Made by a program: the position numbers and the translations under genes. A DNA stretch of 64,000 bases from Oscheius dolichura (Eukaryota > Nematoda > Chromadorea > Rhabditida > Rhabditidae): positions 8,804,001-8,868,000 of the forward strand of contig OW051493.1 in NCBI GenBank assembly GCA_932521035.1, read 5' to 3'. This document shows positions 22,301 through 34,600 of this stretch, one piece after another (positions within the stretch are counted from its first letter, which is position 1; the number at the start of each line of letters is the position of its first letter). Under the pieces are notes generated by a model. It searched no databases, was not told the origin of the DNA, and was given only the letters and a program-made list of their open reading frames with translations.

Positions 22301-25300
22301 ATTATTGGAGACGAGAACAGCCATCATTCCCAGAGGGTTCTGTAGAGTGGAAGGAACGTCAATGTCTCCACAAATTGGGCACTCGTACCGGGAGACTTCG
22401 CGCTAAATTTGAAATTTCTTCAAAATATTGGATAATCTCTTACACTGGTAATGTCCATTGCGTTGACTTCATCCCTCGAGAGTCCCTCATTTTCTCGATG
22501 TTTTTCCATCAATTTTGCTCCTTTTTGGCGTTGTTTCTCCAAAATTGCTTCCCTTTTCCTCTTCATGGCCAATTTCCGCTCGCATTCCTTGTCCACCTTG
22601 CTTTCTTCCTCCTTTTTCATCTCTTTATAACTCCGAAGGTCACATTCCATCGGGAATCTGCACGTATCATCACTGAAATCGTTTTTATACCGTGAAAATC
22701 CTTTTAAAACGTTCTAGGCCTTTTCTAGACTCTGTTGGAGAGCCCCTGGGCGCTCTTTTCCATTTTTTCAAAAATTTGCCTCAGTTGGATATGACCTCAG
22801 GGGTATTTTTAATCAGGGAACATCAGCTGACACGCATGAAAGAAATCATCGGCAAGGGGGGTCGAGGTGGGGGCAGGACGCGAACCCTGGTTGTTTAGCC
22901 GACGCGGCCGGCCATTAACCGACTGCGCCTACTTACTAGGCCTGTAGAATTGTCAGCAAACGGCCCAGATATTCCAGTTCACCGCCAATTATGCGTTCCT
23001 CATGTAGACGGCTGCCGAGCACCTTTTCCAACCAATCCAGGACGGCTCCTTTACGGATTGCCAGGGACATAAAGTAACGGTAGATTGATTGGAACAGGGA
23101 GATCTCGTATCTGAAAAATTGGACAGGTTAAAATGTTTATCTAGACAAATTTTCTCTTAAAAATGTCATAAATTGCCTAATTTTGGCCGAATTTGCGTCC
23201 CAGGACCGCTGGAGCGCGCCTAGAGGAGTTCCATTGACTTTATTCCCCGCCACATCCCCATAATATCAAATTTTTGGGAAGATCGTTATATATTCTGGAT
23301 CTACACAAAGAGGGCTTCAAAACCATATATAGTAGTCCACAAAAAGACTTGGGTATTATGGTATGGCTAGGAGGATTTTTCCAGCTGAGACTCTATCAGC
23401 GCGTCGGAGTCGCTTATACGCCGCTAGGAAGGCTCGATGGGATCCCCTGCACCCGTAAAGTCTCGGCAGTGGGATCATCTTTATTCAGAAGAGTTACAAA
23501 ACTGTGACGTATTTATACTTTTGTCTTGCCGAGACTTTACGAGTGCAGGGGATCGGACTATCGAGGATCGAGTCACCCCGAAATTTCCAAACTAGAAAAA
23601 GAACTCACGGCTCCTCGCTTCCATGCATCTTCACAGTGTACAGTTTATGAAATCTCCCATAGCCTTCGGCCTTCTCGTCCTCGTCATAATATGCACAGTC
23701 TTTAGCAGCCAGTGACAACAGATATACCATTAATTGGATGGTATTGTCGCTCAAAAATGGCAGTCCCGCTCGTTTTGTCTAAAATTTCAGATTAAAGCAA
23801 AGAAAAGGGCAGAAAATGCACCTCAATGGTTAGAATAGCCAGTTGAGTGAATCTATCGGTAAAGAGAATTTGGAAGATGTCTTGAACCGCCGGGTGGCGA
23901 GGTTGATCCGGCGAGTAGAGCCTATAGGGGATCCAAAGGGATGGGGGTCTTGTAGCGCTTGGTAATCTCTCCAAATCACTAGAAAAAGCCATTTTTAGGA
24001 TTAAAATGAAGTGTTCTTACTATTTTTCAGCCTTCATAAGCGCTTCCTGAGCCCTGCCGGGGAGCGTCGCCCTCATTTGGGCGAAAACTGGGTCGAAATC
24101 TGTGTGCCACAGCTAAATTCTCATTTTTTGGAAAGATTAAAAGGATAAACTACCTTAGGTTTTAGGGTATAACCACCCTGAGAGAGACGGTTATCATTTC
24201 CCTCATCCGGTTCATGATAATCAGCGACTTCATTGAGAACATCGGTGAAGAACTCGTTCGAACTGTTGCGGGACCCTTTATCCGTGATGCATTGACGAAT
24301 ATGAGAGTACTTCATCTTCCCATTGGCTAATTCATGAACCTGGAAAGAAAATAATGTAGGAGAGGGCTAGATAAGGCCAAACCATTTCCATTCTCATGGC
24401 TTCCCTTTCGGTAGCGCCGCAATTGACTCGGATTACTAGTAGTTCAGCTATCAGCCTGGAAATAGGTGATTAAATTTGACAAATCAAATGTAATTTTTTA
24501 TAGATTTTTGTGCGGGTTACTGTAATTCTTCTTTTGATCTATATCTAGGGAAAAAATAAATACAATTAAGAAGAGGCAAACTTTCCCAGAAGCAATAGGT
24601 TTCCAAACGCAAAAGGCTGAAAGTAACCGCGCTCTATGGCAAATTTACCGGGTTTCCAACACGTTCGGCACAGTCAAATAGTATAAAAAGAGAGATAGTT
24701 TACTGTAACGCTTTGTTTTGAAGCGCTGGCCCTTGAAATCCCGCAAACCCAAGCGCATCATTCCAAAAGGCGGGATCCCTCGAACTTCGAAAATTACGGG
24801 AGTTTGAAAACTCACAGGAAACAGTTCTGTACCATCGGATCGATCCATTCTCCCCGTTTCAGGATCAAGCTCGTCTCTGGATTCCACTTGGTTCCAATTT
24901 TGACTTTTTCCCCGTCCAGGAAGAGTCTACTGTAGTCCGCCTGGACAATCTTCTCCTTCTCCTTATGAACCTGGCTCAGGGCGATGCAGATGCTCTTTAC
25001 CGTCTCGTTTTTCTTAATTTTGATTCTCAAATTTTTGAAGGAAGAAGGACAAACCTTTAGTACTTCGTTGACTTTTCGTAGCTTTTCCTGGATTTCCCTA
25101 CGGCGGCTCCATTCTTCCGCTTCTTCTGCCCGTTCGATCTCGTTATTATCCTGGCTGGTACTTGGCTCGGCTGCCATTTCTGGCGGCTCAGCTTCTTGGC
25201 TACAGTTCATAATAAAGTTCAACAGGGTCTTGATGGATTCTTCTCTCTTCTGTCCGGTGAAATTGCTGAACTTCCTCAATAAGTCCTGGTTTATTCCTTC

Positions 25301-28300
25301 CTCTTCCAGAGCCAGTCTGACGGCTGCTTCTGCTGCCAGGATATGTCTCTTCTTAATTATTTTAATATTTTAATGCTGGATTAAAATTACCCCAGAACTT
25401 TGTCTCTCCGGATCCCTTCCATCAAGGGAATAGTGATCGAAATCGTCCTCTTCTTCCATGGCATCGAGGTCTGGCTCCTTCTCGTCTTCAGAGAGAACTT
25501 CAATTTCGAAGAAATCATCCAGATGATAGCTCTTGGCAAGGACGGAAATAAACCACTCCGCTGGAACATTTGCAGCACAGAATCTGAAAAATTTGGAGAA
25601 AATTAGGGGTAGAATGGCGTCGCGCCAATTCCTCTGGTTGTAAGCGCGCTCTACTGCTAAATGGCTCAAAAAACTAGTTTACAGTTTTTTTTCTCTATTT
25701 TAAGGCTATTATTAAATTGTAAAGGATGAAAATATACCTGATAAGGTCCAAATCCGGTTGATAGAAGGATTGATTAATATGAGGCTGAGCATATAGCATG
25801 GACTGGATCCTCAGCTGATGGCCGTTCCTTACCCACATATTGCAGTGGTGTTCCGCTCGGAAAACCTGAACTCTCCAAGTTTTTTTTTCATAAAATAGGG
25901 AAAAACGAACGTGTATTCTCAACGGGTGGAGTAAAATCAGCCGGAGAAAGTCTTGATCCTTTCTGAGAGCGAGGACCAGCTTATGGAAGCCGGGAATATC
26001 GTGGAAATGGGAAATTGCTATCGAAACATGCCTGGAATATGGTATTCTTCGAGAAAATGGGGTGTAAAAACCTGTGAAGGGGTAGATGGACGGTGAAACT
26101 GTAGGCAGGACAGGAGCGGATGTCTCCAGAGGGAAGGAAGGAGTCTTCTTTGGATGTCTTTAGAAGGATCTCCTTTATCCACTTCTGGAAAAAGGATACA
26201 GTAGGAAATTGAGCGGGGAATTGAGTCAGGGACGCCTTTTTGGGGTAAGCGCATCCTTTTGCGCTTTTCCACGGCTCGATATGCGATAGTCCGATCCACT
26301 GCACCCTTAAAGTCTCGGCAGGTGGATCATCATTATTCAAAACTGTTACGCGCCTTTATAACTACTGGCCCTGTTCTAGTGATAAATTGAAAAAGAAGGG
26401 AATTCAAACCTTGAGAGCTCTAATAGCCCCGAAGAAGAACATCTCGGCGGCTTCTCTGTCCTTCTCCGAGAGGATGGCCATGACAAAGTTGAACATAGTG
26501 ATCGAAAGAGTCTCATATTCCATGGTAAATGTCCTCTGGGCCTGTTCTCCATTATCGTGGATAGCATGGTCACCGCTCACTATCCTCCAGTAGACATTCA
26601 TTCCTAAATTATTCAAAAAAGTATAAAAAATGGGAAAAAGGGCAAAAACCTTGCATGAGACTAGCCAAATCCAAATAGACCCTAAATGCCGGCGAGCAGA
26701 CGGTCCTAACAGCCAGCTGTGTGTGCGACATGACATTTTGTATATCCCCCATGACGAACCAATACCCGTGCTGGGAAATAACCTAGAAAATTTGGTTCAA
26801 AAAATGGAAGGAAATGGTTCTTACCGCATTCCTGTCGGCAATAATGACTCGGGCAGTAATATTTGAGCGAAAACCTGGTGGAATATCTTGATAGTTTCGA
26901 ACATAGGTTAGACCGGGATCTGGAAAAGGAGGTTTTAGGGCGAATTAAGAGAAAGGGACTTACGAAGGAAGCATTCACTACGATCGGATGTCTCCCCGAG
27001 GAGATAGAGAGCAGAACGGAAAACCATACTCACGAGGTCACATTCATCATTCATCCGGCAGCAGAGAGCAGACGAGGAGAGCATCTGAAATAGTCATTTA
27101 TTGTCTTCTTTTTGAGATGTTTAGAGCCAATAGTTTGGCTAATTTTTCAGCATACTTGCGCGCCCGGTTGCGCCCCATTTTGGGCATATTTTGGTTTCGG
27201 GCGTTTAATCCTATATCTCGGCTACTTCTGAAAATTTAGAGTTATAATTAGGTTCGTTAGAACTACCATGAAGTGTTCTTCAAGTTGATTATTGCATTTT
27301 GAAAATTGGCCAACAAATGGCCGAGCTATGACCACAAATGCAAAAGTGGCCTCGAAGGCGTTACGTAACGGTCGCTCGCTGTGGATTCAGTCACGTTTTG
27401 GGTCACAGCTCGGTAATTTGAAGGCCAGTTTCCAAAATTCAATAACGAGCTTCGAGAACTCGTCATGGTGGTTTTAGCGACCCTAATTATAACTCTAAAT
27501 TCCCAGAACTGACGGAGATACAGTGGCAAACATCCGACCAAGCCCAAAATGCGTACAAAATTGGACGTTTTGCCCCTTTTTTTTGTTCGTAATGTCAGTT
27601 TTCCCTCAATGTTCCTACCTGAACAGAGACGTGAATAATCCGACTAGCCACACTGCCGACTTCCGTCGTAACCTGGCCAGTATTATGGTCTGCTATCCGT
27701 TTACACAAGACTTTCATAATATTGGCGCTAACCGGGTACCATTTGAAGAAACGGAGTGCTACCATGTTCTGAATAGATTTTAATAAATAAAAAAAAGAAA
27801 GAAAGAAAGCATACCAAGTAGTCAGGGTCAGAGAGCATGCTCAGGATGAAGTTTATCGCATTTTGGGGGAATTTTAGACGGAATATCCAGAACAGGAACT
27901 CGTGCAGCAGAGTGTCACATCTGAAAATTCAGAAAATAGGGATTTTAGGGGGTCAAAGGGGGCCGGACCAGGATTTTCACCTCGAAGGCATCTCTCACCT
28001 CATATATTCCTCCGTATCCTTCATTTCATAGTCAAAAGCGTGGATCAGCTTCTTATCCAGTAGGGCAAGCAGATCCCGTTGGAATTCGCTCTTGGTCCTC
28101 CAGTCCAAATTGACAATATTGTGATAGAAGAGACTTCTCAGGGCGTTTCTACCCAGCTCCCTCTGTTCTTCTCGTCCTTCATTTGTTTCCTGTTCATTAA
28201 AGAGATCTTCACTCGTCTCCTCCGTCAAATATCGGTACAACTCGGGATCGGTCAGTATTCTCGTCATGGTGTTCCGCATTGGACCGCCGAGATTCACGCA

Positions 28301-31300
28301 TTCCTGGAAAACGGGCGTTTTATGAATTCCTGGGTAGCTGAGAATTATATAGAGAGTTTGCGCAGTAAAATAACGTTCACCCGGAGAGATATTTTCGTTA
28401 CGGGACCTTTTATAGCGCTCCACAACCTCGGAAGCCATTGCGGCGGTCTTTTAGCCGTTTTTGACTTGCTGGGTCAATTTTAATTTTTAAACCGGAGATT
28501 TAAAGCTTTTATATGGAATTTAAAGGTCTAAATTGAGTACTAAATATAGGAAATTGTGGTGAATAATAGGAAAATGAATACTCACTTGTAGAAAACTAAT
28601 AGACGGAGAAATAGCTTTGGTTCGAATACTCAGAAGCTGAGAATATGCCCTGGGTTCCATCTGCTCATAGGCCCGCTCGAACCCTCGAAGTGCCAGAAAT
28701 ATCCTCACAATAATCTTGAGATAAATATACTCGGCCAGAGCAACGGGCGGTTCTATTCGCTTGACTTTCATGGCGTCGGGACCATGACGGGAACAGAATC
28801 TGTAGGAAGACGAATCAAAGAGATGGAAGGTTCTTACCCAGAAGCGCTGAGGACATCTTCATTTCCACAGTCGCAGGCTCCTCCCTCGCGGGAAAAGAAC
28901 CGGGTAAAGTCGTGGTCAAAATGGCCGTTGCTTAGGAAACATTCAGCACACAGGGACATACCTGAAAATCAGGGGTCCAATTCCATACCAAAGATCTTGG
29001 TCGGGCGTTTGTGCCTGTATCTCAGTCATTTCCGGCCCAATATTGGAAATTCGAATACCCGCTTGTAGAGCTATTCAAGACGAATCGAACAAATCAAGTT
29101 TGAGCTCAGAACCTCCAATAGAAAATTTAGGAGCCCCACGGGGCTACTGATTTTTTCTCTCTGGGCGACTGAGATGTGACTAAGTTCATTAGAATCGTCT
29201 TGACGTGCTCTCCAAGGTAGTCTTTGAACTTTCGAAATTGACCAAGAAATAGCCGAGATACGGACACAAACGGCCGTCACACCCGTCTACTCCCAAAAAC
29301 GAGCGCGCCAGAAATTTGGCGTTTTTCGCAAACATGTTTTCGACACCTTGGACATATCTCACTAGACTAACTAATTTTAGAATAAAAAAATAATAAGGAA
29401 AAGCAGAACTTACAAGGTGTCATGGCGCAAGTATTACACCGATAGGCGACGGAATCGTTCTCCCAGATTTCATTACATTTTAGTGAATAATCCAGATCTT
29501 TCACTGAAATTTTAAGACATATAAAAAGCTAAATTGAAGAAAAACATACTTTGTTTAATAAACTCTGTATAGGATTCCGTTCCAGTGATTAGAATCCGGC
29601 ATTTCGTTGCTGTCAGCTCGGAGTCGACTCCTTTTTCCGTTATTAATTCGTCAAGAAATTTATCCAACGCTTCGGCTTCTTTTCTAAACAATAAAATAAA
29701 TATTAGAATAAATATGTCAATTTTAATACCGTATTCCTTTAAAAATGGTCTGACGCCTCATTTTACTAGCATGCTACAGCTCGCCGAGGCCAACACCTCA
29801 AAGGTCTAAAATGACAAAAATGGTCCCGCGGCGACCACATGCCAGTTTTTTATATATACGTTTCTACACATTTTCACATGTTTTTGATGTTTTATTCGGT
29901 CTTATCGACCCCAAATTACTATAATGCAAAAGAGAAAACATAAAATAACGCAGATTTGAAGCGTAATGGAATATCAGTGAATTTTTGCTCCGAAATAAGC
30001 CAAAAATAACTTTTTCCCATGATATTCTTCCGTTTATAACTTAAAATGCTCCCCATAACAAGACTAATTGATTGCAGTAAAAATGAAAGATCGGATGTCA
30101 CAGTTTTGAGAAAGAAATTGTCAAAGATTTTGACCGATTTTTCAAAAAATCGACGTTGGATGGAAACGGTTGTAAACAGTGGACAAACAGCGTTTTTTGT
30201 ATTGAATATTACGGTATTCAACTTTGTAGCATCAAACACTTCTTATCCAGACATACGTTTTCGGAGTTCTTGCGCTTATTCGATGCAGAAATAAATGGAG
30301 ATTCTACAGCAATTTTGGCACCAAAATCTGTTCGCATTTTGATAGTGAAAATCACAAAAAACTAATTATCTTTGCTGCGCTACATTTGTAGGAACCAAAA
30401 AAATTGCTACCAATTCTTTCGAACATGCTGAATCGAATGTAATTTATAGAAAAAGCTGAAAATTTGTGGTTTTCGAATGTTTGATGCTACAAAGTTGTTC
30501 TTCCCGTAGAACAAAAATTGCGCGGGTCCCGGCGCGATCACTGTTGCGTTGACCTCTCTTCAGCCGCGGCGAGCTGTGAGCAGCCCCTGGTCACGAGCTT
30601 CTTTTCGGGGGACTCGGGCAATTTAGAGTGGATGAGTCAGAGCTGTTTCATAATCAACAAGAGAGGGATGTTTTCTTGGAAATACGCCCAAAATTGACAA
30701 GATTCGTGGTAATTTAAACAGAAAAATAGAGATTTCTTTGGGGAGGACGGTTTAATCGGCCCGGTACTCAATAGTCCGATCCCCTGCGCCCGTAAAGTCT
30801 CGGCAGGGAGATCATCTTTATTCAAAACTGTTACGCGTCTTTATAACTTTGTTTTGCCGAGATTTTACGGGTACAGGAGATCGGCCTATCGAGAACCGAG
30901 CCGTTTCATCCACTCAAAGGCGCTTTTCCCAAGTTTTTGAGATTCCTGGGTCAAATTTTTAGCTTTTTCACCTCGCAAGCAAGCCAACTGACTGAGCTAC
31001 ACGTAGAAAATTAAAATATCGCTTAATTTTTAGAGTTTTCTAAGATAAAAAGCGAAAAAACGGTCTTACACTAGTCGCTGGTCATATTTCCTCTTATTCC
31101 TTCTGTTGATGTGTAGAGGAAGCCCGGAACTTCTCAACCGTTCGGCTATATTCTTCCAAAATATTACATTTGTTCTCAGCTCTTCGTTATTCTGGAAAAT
31201 TTTCTATAAAAGGGAAAATGGCGACTTACTGGTCTCAAATGCTCGTCTTGGTACTGTATAAACTGTTTTGTATATTTCTCTGCTTCTGTGGAAGTGTGTG

Positions 31301-31441
31301 GTTCGTCTATTTCCATTGGTATATCTATTTTTTTTATTTAATAGTGTAAAAACAATAGGAAAATCTACCTTGTGACTTATCTGCGGGTATTAGAAAAGGA
31401 TCCCCGGGTCTTGGAGACATCCCTAAAAAGAAATTCGCCAT
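13381..31441 (-). CDS. ubr-1: UBR1/UBR2-type E3 ubiquitin ligase (N-recognin)
   Basis: About 25 minus-strand exons from 31441 to 13381. It recognises destabilising N-terminal residues and ubiquitinates the proteins. Landmarks: UBR box in exons 29503-29414, 28961-28838 and 28799-28586 (cysteine/histidine series C..C..C..CxxC..H..H..CDCG..FCSRHG); a charged helix before the RING (22420-22660, KLAMKRKREAILEKQRQKG); RING-H2 split over 22400-21290 (CPIC, CGHTAHLECF, CPLC); and the C-terminal autoinhibitory UBLC part (14313-13381: ICMNCGQLICFDDCC, HADNCTGGVGIYLAL, DRNLRRG). The 5507-bp intron 19820-14314 is phase 0 on both sides and holds a nested gene on the other strand. Many other introns carry repeats. 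Start: ATG at 31441, or an ATG seven codons later preceded by TTTTTAG. It shares a 293-bp divergent promoter with the next gene. Confidence 0.92.
15465..15588. repeat. MITE-like element, copy 2
   Basis: Left end CCGCACCCGTAAAGCCT, right end GAGACTTTACGGGAGCAGG, with internal CATCTTTATTC and the outer flank ATAGTCC / GGACTAT extending the inverted repeat. Lies in the large ubr-1 intron. Confidence 0.8.
17143..17244. repeat. MITE-like element, copy 3 (inverted orientation)
   Basis: Ends CTGCCCCCGTAAAGTCTCGG and CGAGATTTTACGGGTGCAGG. Internal GGTATAAAGG..AATAAAGA reads in the opposite sense to copies 1, 2, 5 and 7. Confidence 0.8.
17594..19347 (+). CDS. TMEM272-like multipass membrane protein nested in ubr-1
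   Basis: Exons 17594-17652, 17695-17906, 18376-18555, 18822-19052, 19096-19214, 19258-19347; all phases agree, 296 residues. The N-terminal 90 residues are Pro/Gly/Thr rich and cytosolic in appearance. Then follow membrane segments YGITIGILTVLCLIAFIVTL, IPIWLMVAGILFIISASI, CITGVEILFLGINLIWLICG and, after HFCDRGIYWTAFATVTGYI, a last one (FVCLLILMLICLLFV). The signatures 'IPIxLxVAGI', 'WxxxGxVWVY' and 'FCxxxxYxxAF' are those of the nematode-expanded TMEM272 family, whose function is unknown. It lies wholly inside the 5.5-kb ubr-1 intron, on the opposite strand. Confidence 0.82.
21183..21207. repeat. MITE-like element, single terminus (copy 4)
   Basis: GCTGCCGAGATTTTACGGGT followed by GCAGC; only one end of the family consensus is present, in a ubr-1 intron just after the exon ending at about 21271. 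Confidence 0.65.
21968..22160 (+). repeat. Dispersed intronic repeat R2, copy 1
   Basis: Contains TGTTTGTGTTCGTATCTCGG, AATTTCAAAAATTCAAAGAC, GGAGAGCACGTCAGGACGAT and, after a poly-C/poly-A tract at about 22092-22116, CCCCACAAACTTTGACTGA. The same string of blocks recurs at 28990-29300, 31957-32112 and 54790-55260. Confidence 0.7.
22866..22934 (-). pseudogene. tRNA-like sequence (probable tRNA pseudogene or SINE)
   Basis: On the minus strand an A-box-like GGCGCAGTCGGTTAATGG is followed by a B-box GGTTCGCGTCC at the right spacing and a 3' CCTGCCCCCACC. The acceptor stem pairs poorly and the anticodon loop lacks T33, so I do not call a working tRNA. It lies in a ubr-1 intron. Confidence 0.45.
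23439..23566. repeat. MITE-like element, copy 5
   Basis: Near-consensus ends CTGCACCCGTAAAGTCTCGG and GAGACTTTACGAGTGCAGGG with GGATC/GGATCGG flanks; internal CATCTTTATTCAGAAGAG and TATTTATAC. In a ubr-1 intron. Confidence 0.85.
26282..26362. repeat. MITE-like element, left half (copy 6)
   Basis: CCGATCCACTGCACCCTTAA with AGTCTCGGCAGGTGGATCAT and internal TTATTCAAAACTGTTACG; the right terminus is missing, the sequence passing into unique DNA after CCTTTATAAC. Confidence 0.7.
27230..27503. repeat. Palindromic intronic element with 20-bp inverted ends
   Basis: AATTTAGAGTTATAATTAGG at about 27233 is matched by CCTAATTATAACTCTAAATT at about 27482. Inside, a second inverted pair (GAAAATTGGCC.. 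against ..GGCCAGTTTCC) surrounds GTTACGTAACGG. Non-coding, within a ubr-1 intron of about 520 bp. Confidence 0.65.
28990..29300. repeat. Dispersed repeat R2, copy 2, arranged as a palindrome
   Basis: The first half carries GGGCGTTTGTGCCTGTATCT and CTCAGTCATTTC; the second half carries the same family in reverse (GAATCGTCTTGACGTGCTCT, AGCCGAGATACGGACACAAA). The two halves meet at GGAGCCCCACGGGGCTAC. It lies between the first and second UBR-box exons of ubr-1. Confidence 0.7.
30770..30897. repeat. MITE-like element, copy 7
   Basis: Ends CCTGCGCCCGTAAAGTCTCG and GAGATTTTACGGGTACAGGA, flanked by AATAGTCCGATC and GATCGGCCTATC; internal CATCTTTATTCAAAACTGTT and TTTATAACTTTG. In the first large ubr-1 intron. 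Confidence 0.85.
30968..31010 (-). pseudogene. 5'-half tRNA fragment
   Basis: On the minus strand GTGTAGCTCAGTCAGTTGGC is a good tRNA D-arm/A-box, but no T-arm or B-box follows, so it is only a fragment. Confidence 0.35.
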
Positions 31442-31734
31442 TTTACCACTAGAAAAGATTTAAAAATCAGAGAAAATCAATAGAAAGCAGCAGAAAAAGT
31501 GGGATAAACATCATCTGATTGAAGAGAGCACATATGTTCCCCCACTCAAAAAAATTGACTGGAAGTGGGGAAAAGTCGCCATTGCGTCCTTCGGTTTTCG
31601 CTTTCACGCAGCGGGGGGAAATCTCCGCCGCGGACGAGAAACCATTTCATCTGCGGAGCAATTCCCCTCTTTCTTTTAAATCTTGCTCATTTTATTTACC
31701 TATTTTTCAATGTTAAAATATTTAATTCAGAAAG
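31442..31734. promoter_or_regulatory. Divergent promoter of ubr-1 and the 391-residue gene
   Basis: Only 293 bp separate the two start codons. No TATA box is evident. The plus-strand gene's ATG follows TTTAATTCAG, a likely spliced-leader acceptor. Confidence 0.55.
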
Positions 31735-34600
31735 ATGAAACGGAGATCATGGTATCCTCTATATAAGCGGACATTCACTCCGGCGGAGGATAGCAGCTCT
31801 CCGATGAAAAGAACAGCTATTAGGAAAGAAGTGGAGCCTAAAGATGGTGGCCAAGAAGGTAAGAACACTCAAATCCAGGAGAGCAGGGGGTTAGAACCCG
31901 TAGAACGCCGTCTGGGGATCAAGAACAGCTCTTTGAACTGGGCATAGACGAGTCTGTCGGGCGTTTGTGTCCGTATCTTGGTCATTTCTTGGTCAATTTT
32001 GAAAATTCCAAGACCTAGTTGGAGAGCACATCAAGACAATTCTAACGAATCCAGTCATAGCTCTACCGCCCCGACAAAAAATATGTAGCCCCACAAAGTT
32101 TGACTGATGATATGTTGGCCTAACCCCTTGTTTTTGTGGGCTCCAGTTTTGTAAAATACTGATTGAAATCCTCGAAATTTAGGCTCCCACAACTATAAAG
32201 AAGCGTCTCCGTTAGTCGAACAATTGGAGGAAAATGGCCGTGCTGTCGGAAAAGAAGATGGCTATTATCAGCCGCGACAGGGGCACACTCATGCCTTCCC
32301 GTCGGCGGCGGCAGAAGATCAGCTGTCACCGAGCGCCGAAACATCTGACCTGTATAAAGAGCTAAAAAAGTTTTGGAATGACGGCAACCCGGATATTATC
32401 AAGCTAGGGAGGGCAAAAATACAGTATGAGGAGAATATCGGCCCGGGGCAGAAGCATATCGAGGTGGGGAGACATTACAGACCAAAAACTTGGGGAGATT
32501 TTTCAGAGATTTGTGTGGGAAGTGGTGCGATTGAGACGATTTGATCTGGCTTCTGTTGGCTCGTTTGATAAATTTCTGGCTAATTCTAGCCCCCAAGAGA
32601 TGATGAAGGCCTTCTTTGAAGGGTCAGCCATCCTGGTGAGTCAGAAACCAGTTGAGGGGCTCGAAGTAAACAAGGCCAATTACAAATTACACCAAAAATA
32701 GCCACCAGAAAAATGTTCCTATTCCAAAAAGCGCTGCAAATCCCCTCCCTGTCTCCGGAGTGATTTCCCCTATAAATTGGAAAGATAGGGAGATGAAGGC
32801 GTGGGATAACTGCTGCGAAAGCGGCAGCAGCCAAAAAAGGGGAATAATATCAGGAAAGACGGCTTGGAATCCCGTGACTGTATGCAGGAAAGCTGGTGAC
32901 ACCTGTTTAGACTATGGCAAGGGGTGTTTGGAAATGCAGTCACAAGCCATATGACAGCAGAGAAGGCGGAATACCAAAAAGCCCATTGATTTCTAAATAC
33001 GGCCACCTTTTGGCTGATCCCCTCTATTGGCCCCCATTAGAAGTGCCCAAATTCTCTCCTTGGGGTTTCCGAGTCCGTAAGGACCAGGGCTGGGCGGAAT
33101 AGCATTTTTTTCCATGGTATATGGAATGGAATAAAAACGCCAAAAAAAACAATGGAATATGGAATATGGATTCCACCCAGCCCTGGTAAGAACTACTTTC
33201 AAGTAGAGCGTATTTTGCGCTATTCCCAGCAAACAGTACCACAGTCTTTGGTATACTGTAGTTAGTAAATTGAGTCGGAGAGTTATAGGACTGTATACTC
33301 CGTACTAACCCGAACCCGATCGCCACCTCCTAACTCTCCTCGTTTCCAGCAAAGCATCAGCATCCGCCTGGCCCTGGCAGCTGTGGACAAGGCTGAGAAG
33401 ACAACAGACGATAAAGTAATGCCGCTACCGATAGCCATGGCTTCTCCCCTCCTTCCCTCATCCTCCTTCGCGCCCATTTTTGAGAAATACCCGCCATGTT
33501 TGAGGCTGAACGGAGCCAATGTTAAACGAGCTTTTTGGGTCGACGTTGGCGGTGATTTCCGGGTACGATAGACTTAATTTTTTCGAATAAAAAAAAAAAT
33601 GGAATTTTAAGCACATAAATGTGACGACGTTAATGGAAAGTTGGAGGCCACAAAAAGGAGATGTTATCATGAATTTGAGGGCTTGTTATCGGAAGATATT
33701 CAGCGAGGTAGAGCACACGAAAAATGTTCTATAAATCAAAATTCAGATTACTGTAGATCCACGGCAGATTCGAATGTATTCTATCCGGTTGAGTAATAAG
33801 GGAAGACGATGTCCAGGGATTAAAGATCTTCCTCAGCCTATTATTGACACTTTGATAGGTGAGAAACTGGAGGATACGGTACTGATCGCCTTTTAGACTA
33901 TACCTTGGCTATTTTTGGACTGGATCATGAGGAATTAGCAGAAGTCGACAAAAGTTCAGCTCTTCCAAAGACAGAGTACGGTATTTTTTGTTATTCAATA
34001 CGGTAATCCTCCTTAAACCCCCCAAATTAGCCTCAGTAATCGCGATCTGGAGCCATCTCACCCATTTTGGAATATTCGGTTATTAGAGCGTACTTACTTC
34101 GCGTTTTCGTTAGAAGATTATGGTCTGTTTCCAGAAATAGGGTTACTGTACATTTGTCTTTTTGGGACATTTTGGGCAAAGTGCAAAGAAAAATCGAGCG
34201 AAATCGGAAGTCCCGATCACTTTTGCTCAAAAGGTCCCGTACGGAAGATTTTGTGATCCGTTACGGTAACCCTATTTTTGGAAAAGAACCATAACTAAAT
34301 ACTTCTTTTAGATTTGTTGAAAGCCTTGGCAACAGGGATGAAGAACGCTTCGACAGATTACTGTACCTAGCCAGTGAGAGGCGCAAGATTCTCCAAAGAG
34401 CTCCCCGCCTTATCCAAGAGTCTTTGTTCGTTATTCTCATTTTTTCTATAGAAAGATCGTTTAGATCAGATATTAGACAGTCTACAGTAGAAATAGAACA
34501 GCTGGAAGATGGATCATGTACTATAAATTTTAGAAATAATAAGAGGAAAGCGACGGCCGCGGATGTCGGCCCAGCAGCGGGTAATTTCCCTTCGACGTAA
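31735..34600 (+). CDS. Unrecognised 391-residue, probably nuclear protein
   Basis: Eight exons with consistent phases: 31735-31858, 32183-32463, 32507-32635, 33350-33415, 33612-33707, 33747-33858, 33897-33975, 34312-34600. The N-terminus is basic and disordered (MKRRSWYPLYKR, later Pro/Ser/Ala rich). A helical middle begins LYKELKKFWNDGNPDIIKLG and continues FVWEVVRLRRFDLASVGSF; then DPRQIRMYSIRLSNKGRRCP, and a C-terminus with a predicted helix RFDRLLYLASERRKILQ and a short basic patch NNKRKA, a possible nuclear signal. I recognise no domain. The 714-bp intron 32636-33349 might hide another exon. Head-to-head with ubr-1 on a short shared promoter, so the two are probably co-expressed. Confidence 0.7.
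31957..32112 (+). repeat. Dispersed repeat R2, copy 3
   Basis: GGGCGTTTGTGTCCGTATCT, GGTCATTTCTTGGTCAATTT, GGAGAGCACATCAAGACAAT and GTAGCCCCACAAAGTTTGAC in order, inside the first intron of the unrecognised gene. Confidence 0.75.

Noticed and set aside
30637..30825. Open frames starting MNKDD.. at several MITE copies
   Set aside because: They arise from the element's own terminus and differ in their downstream parts, so are not independent genes; mentioned only as a property of the element.
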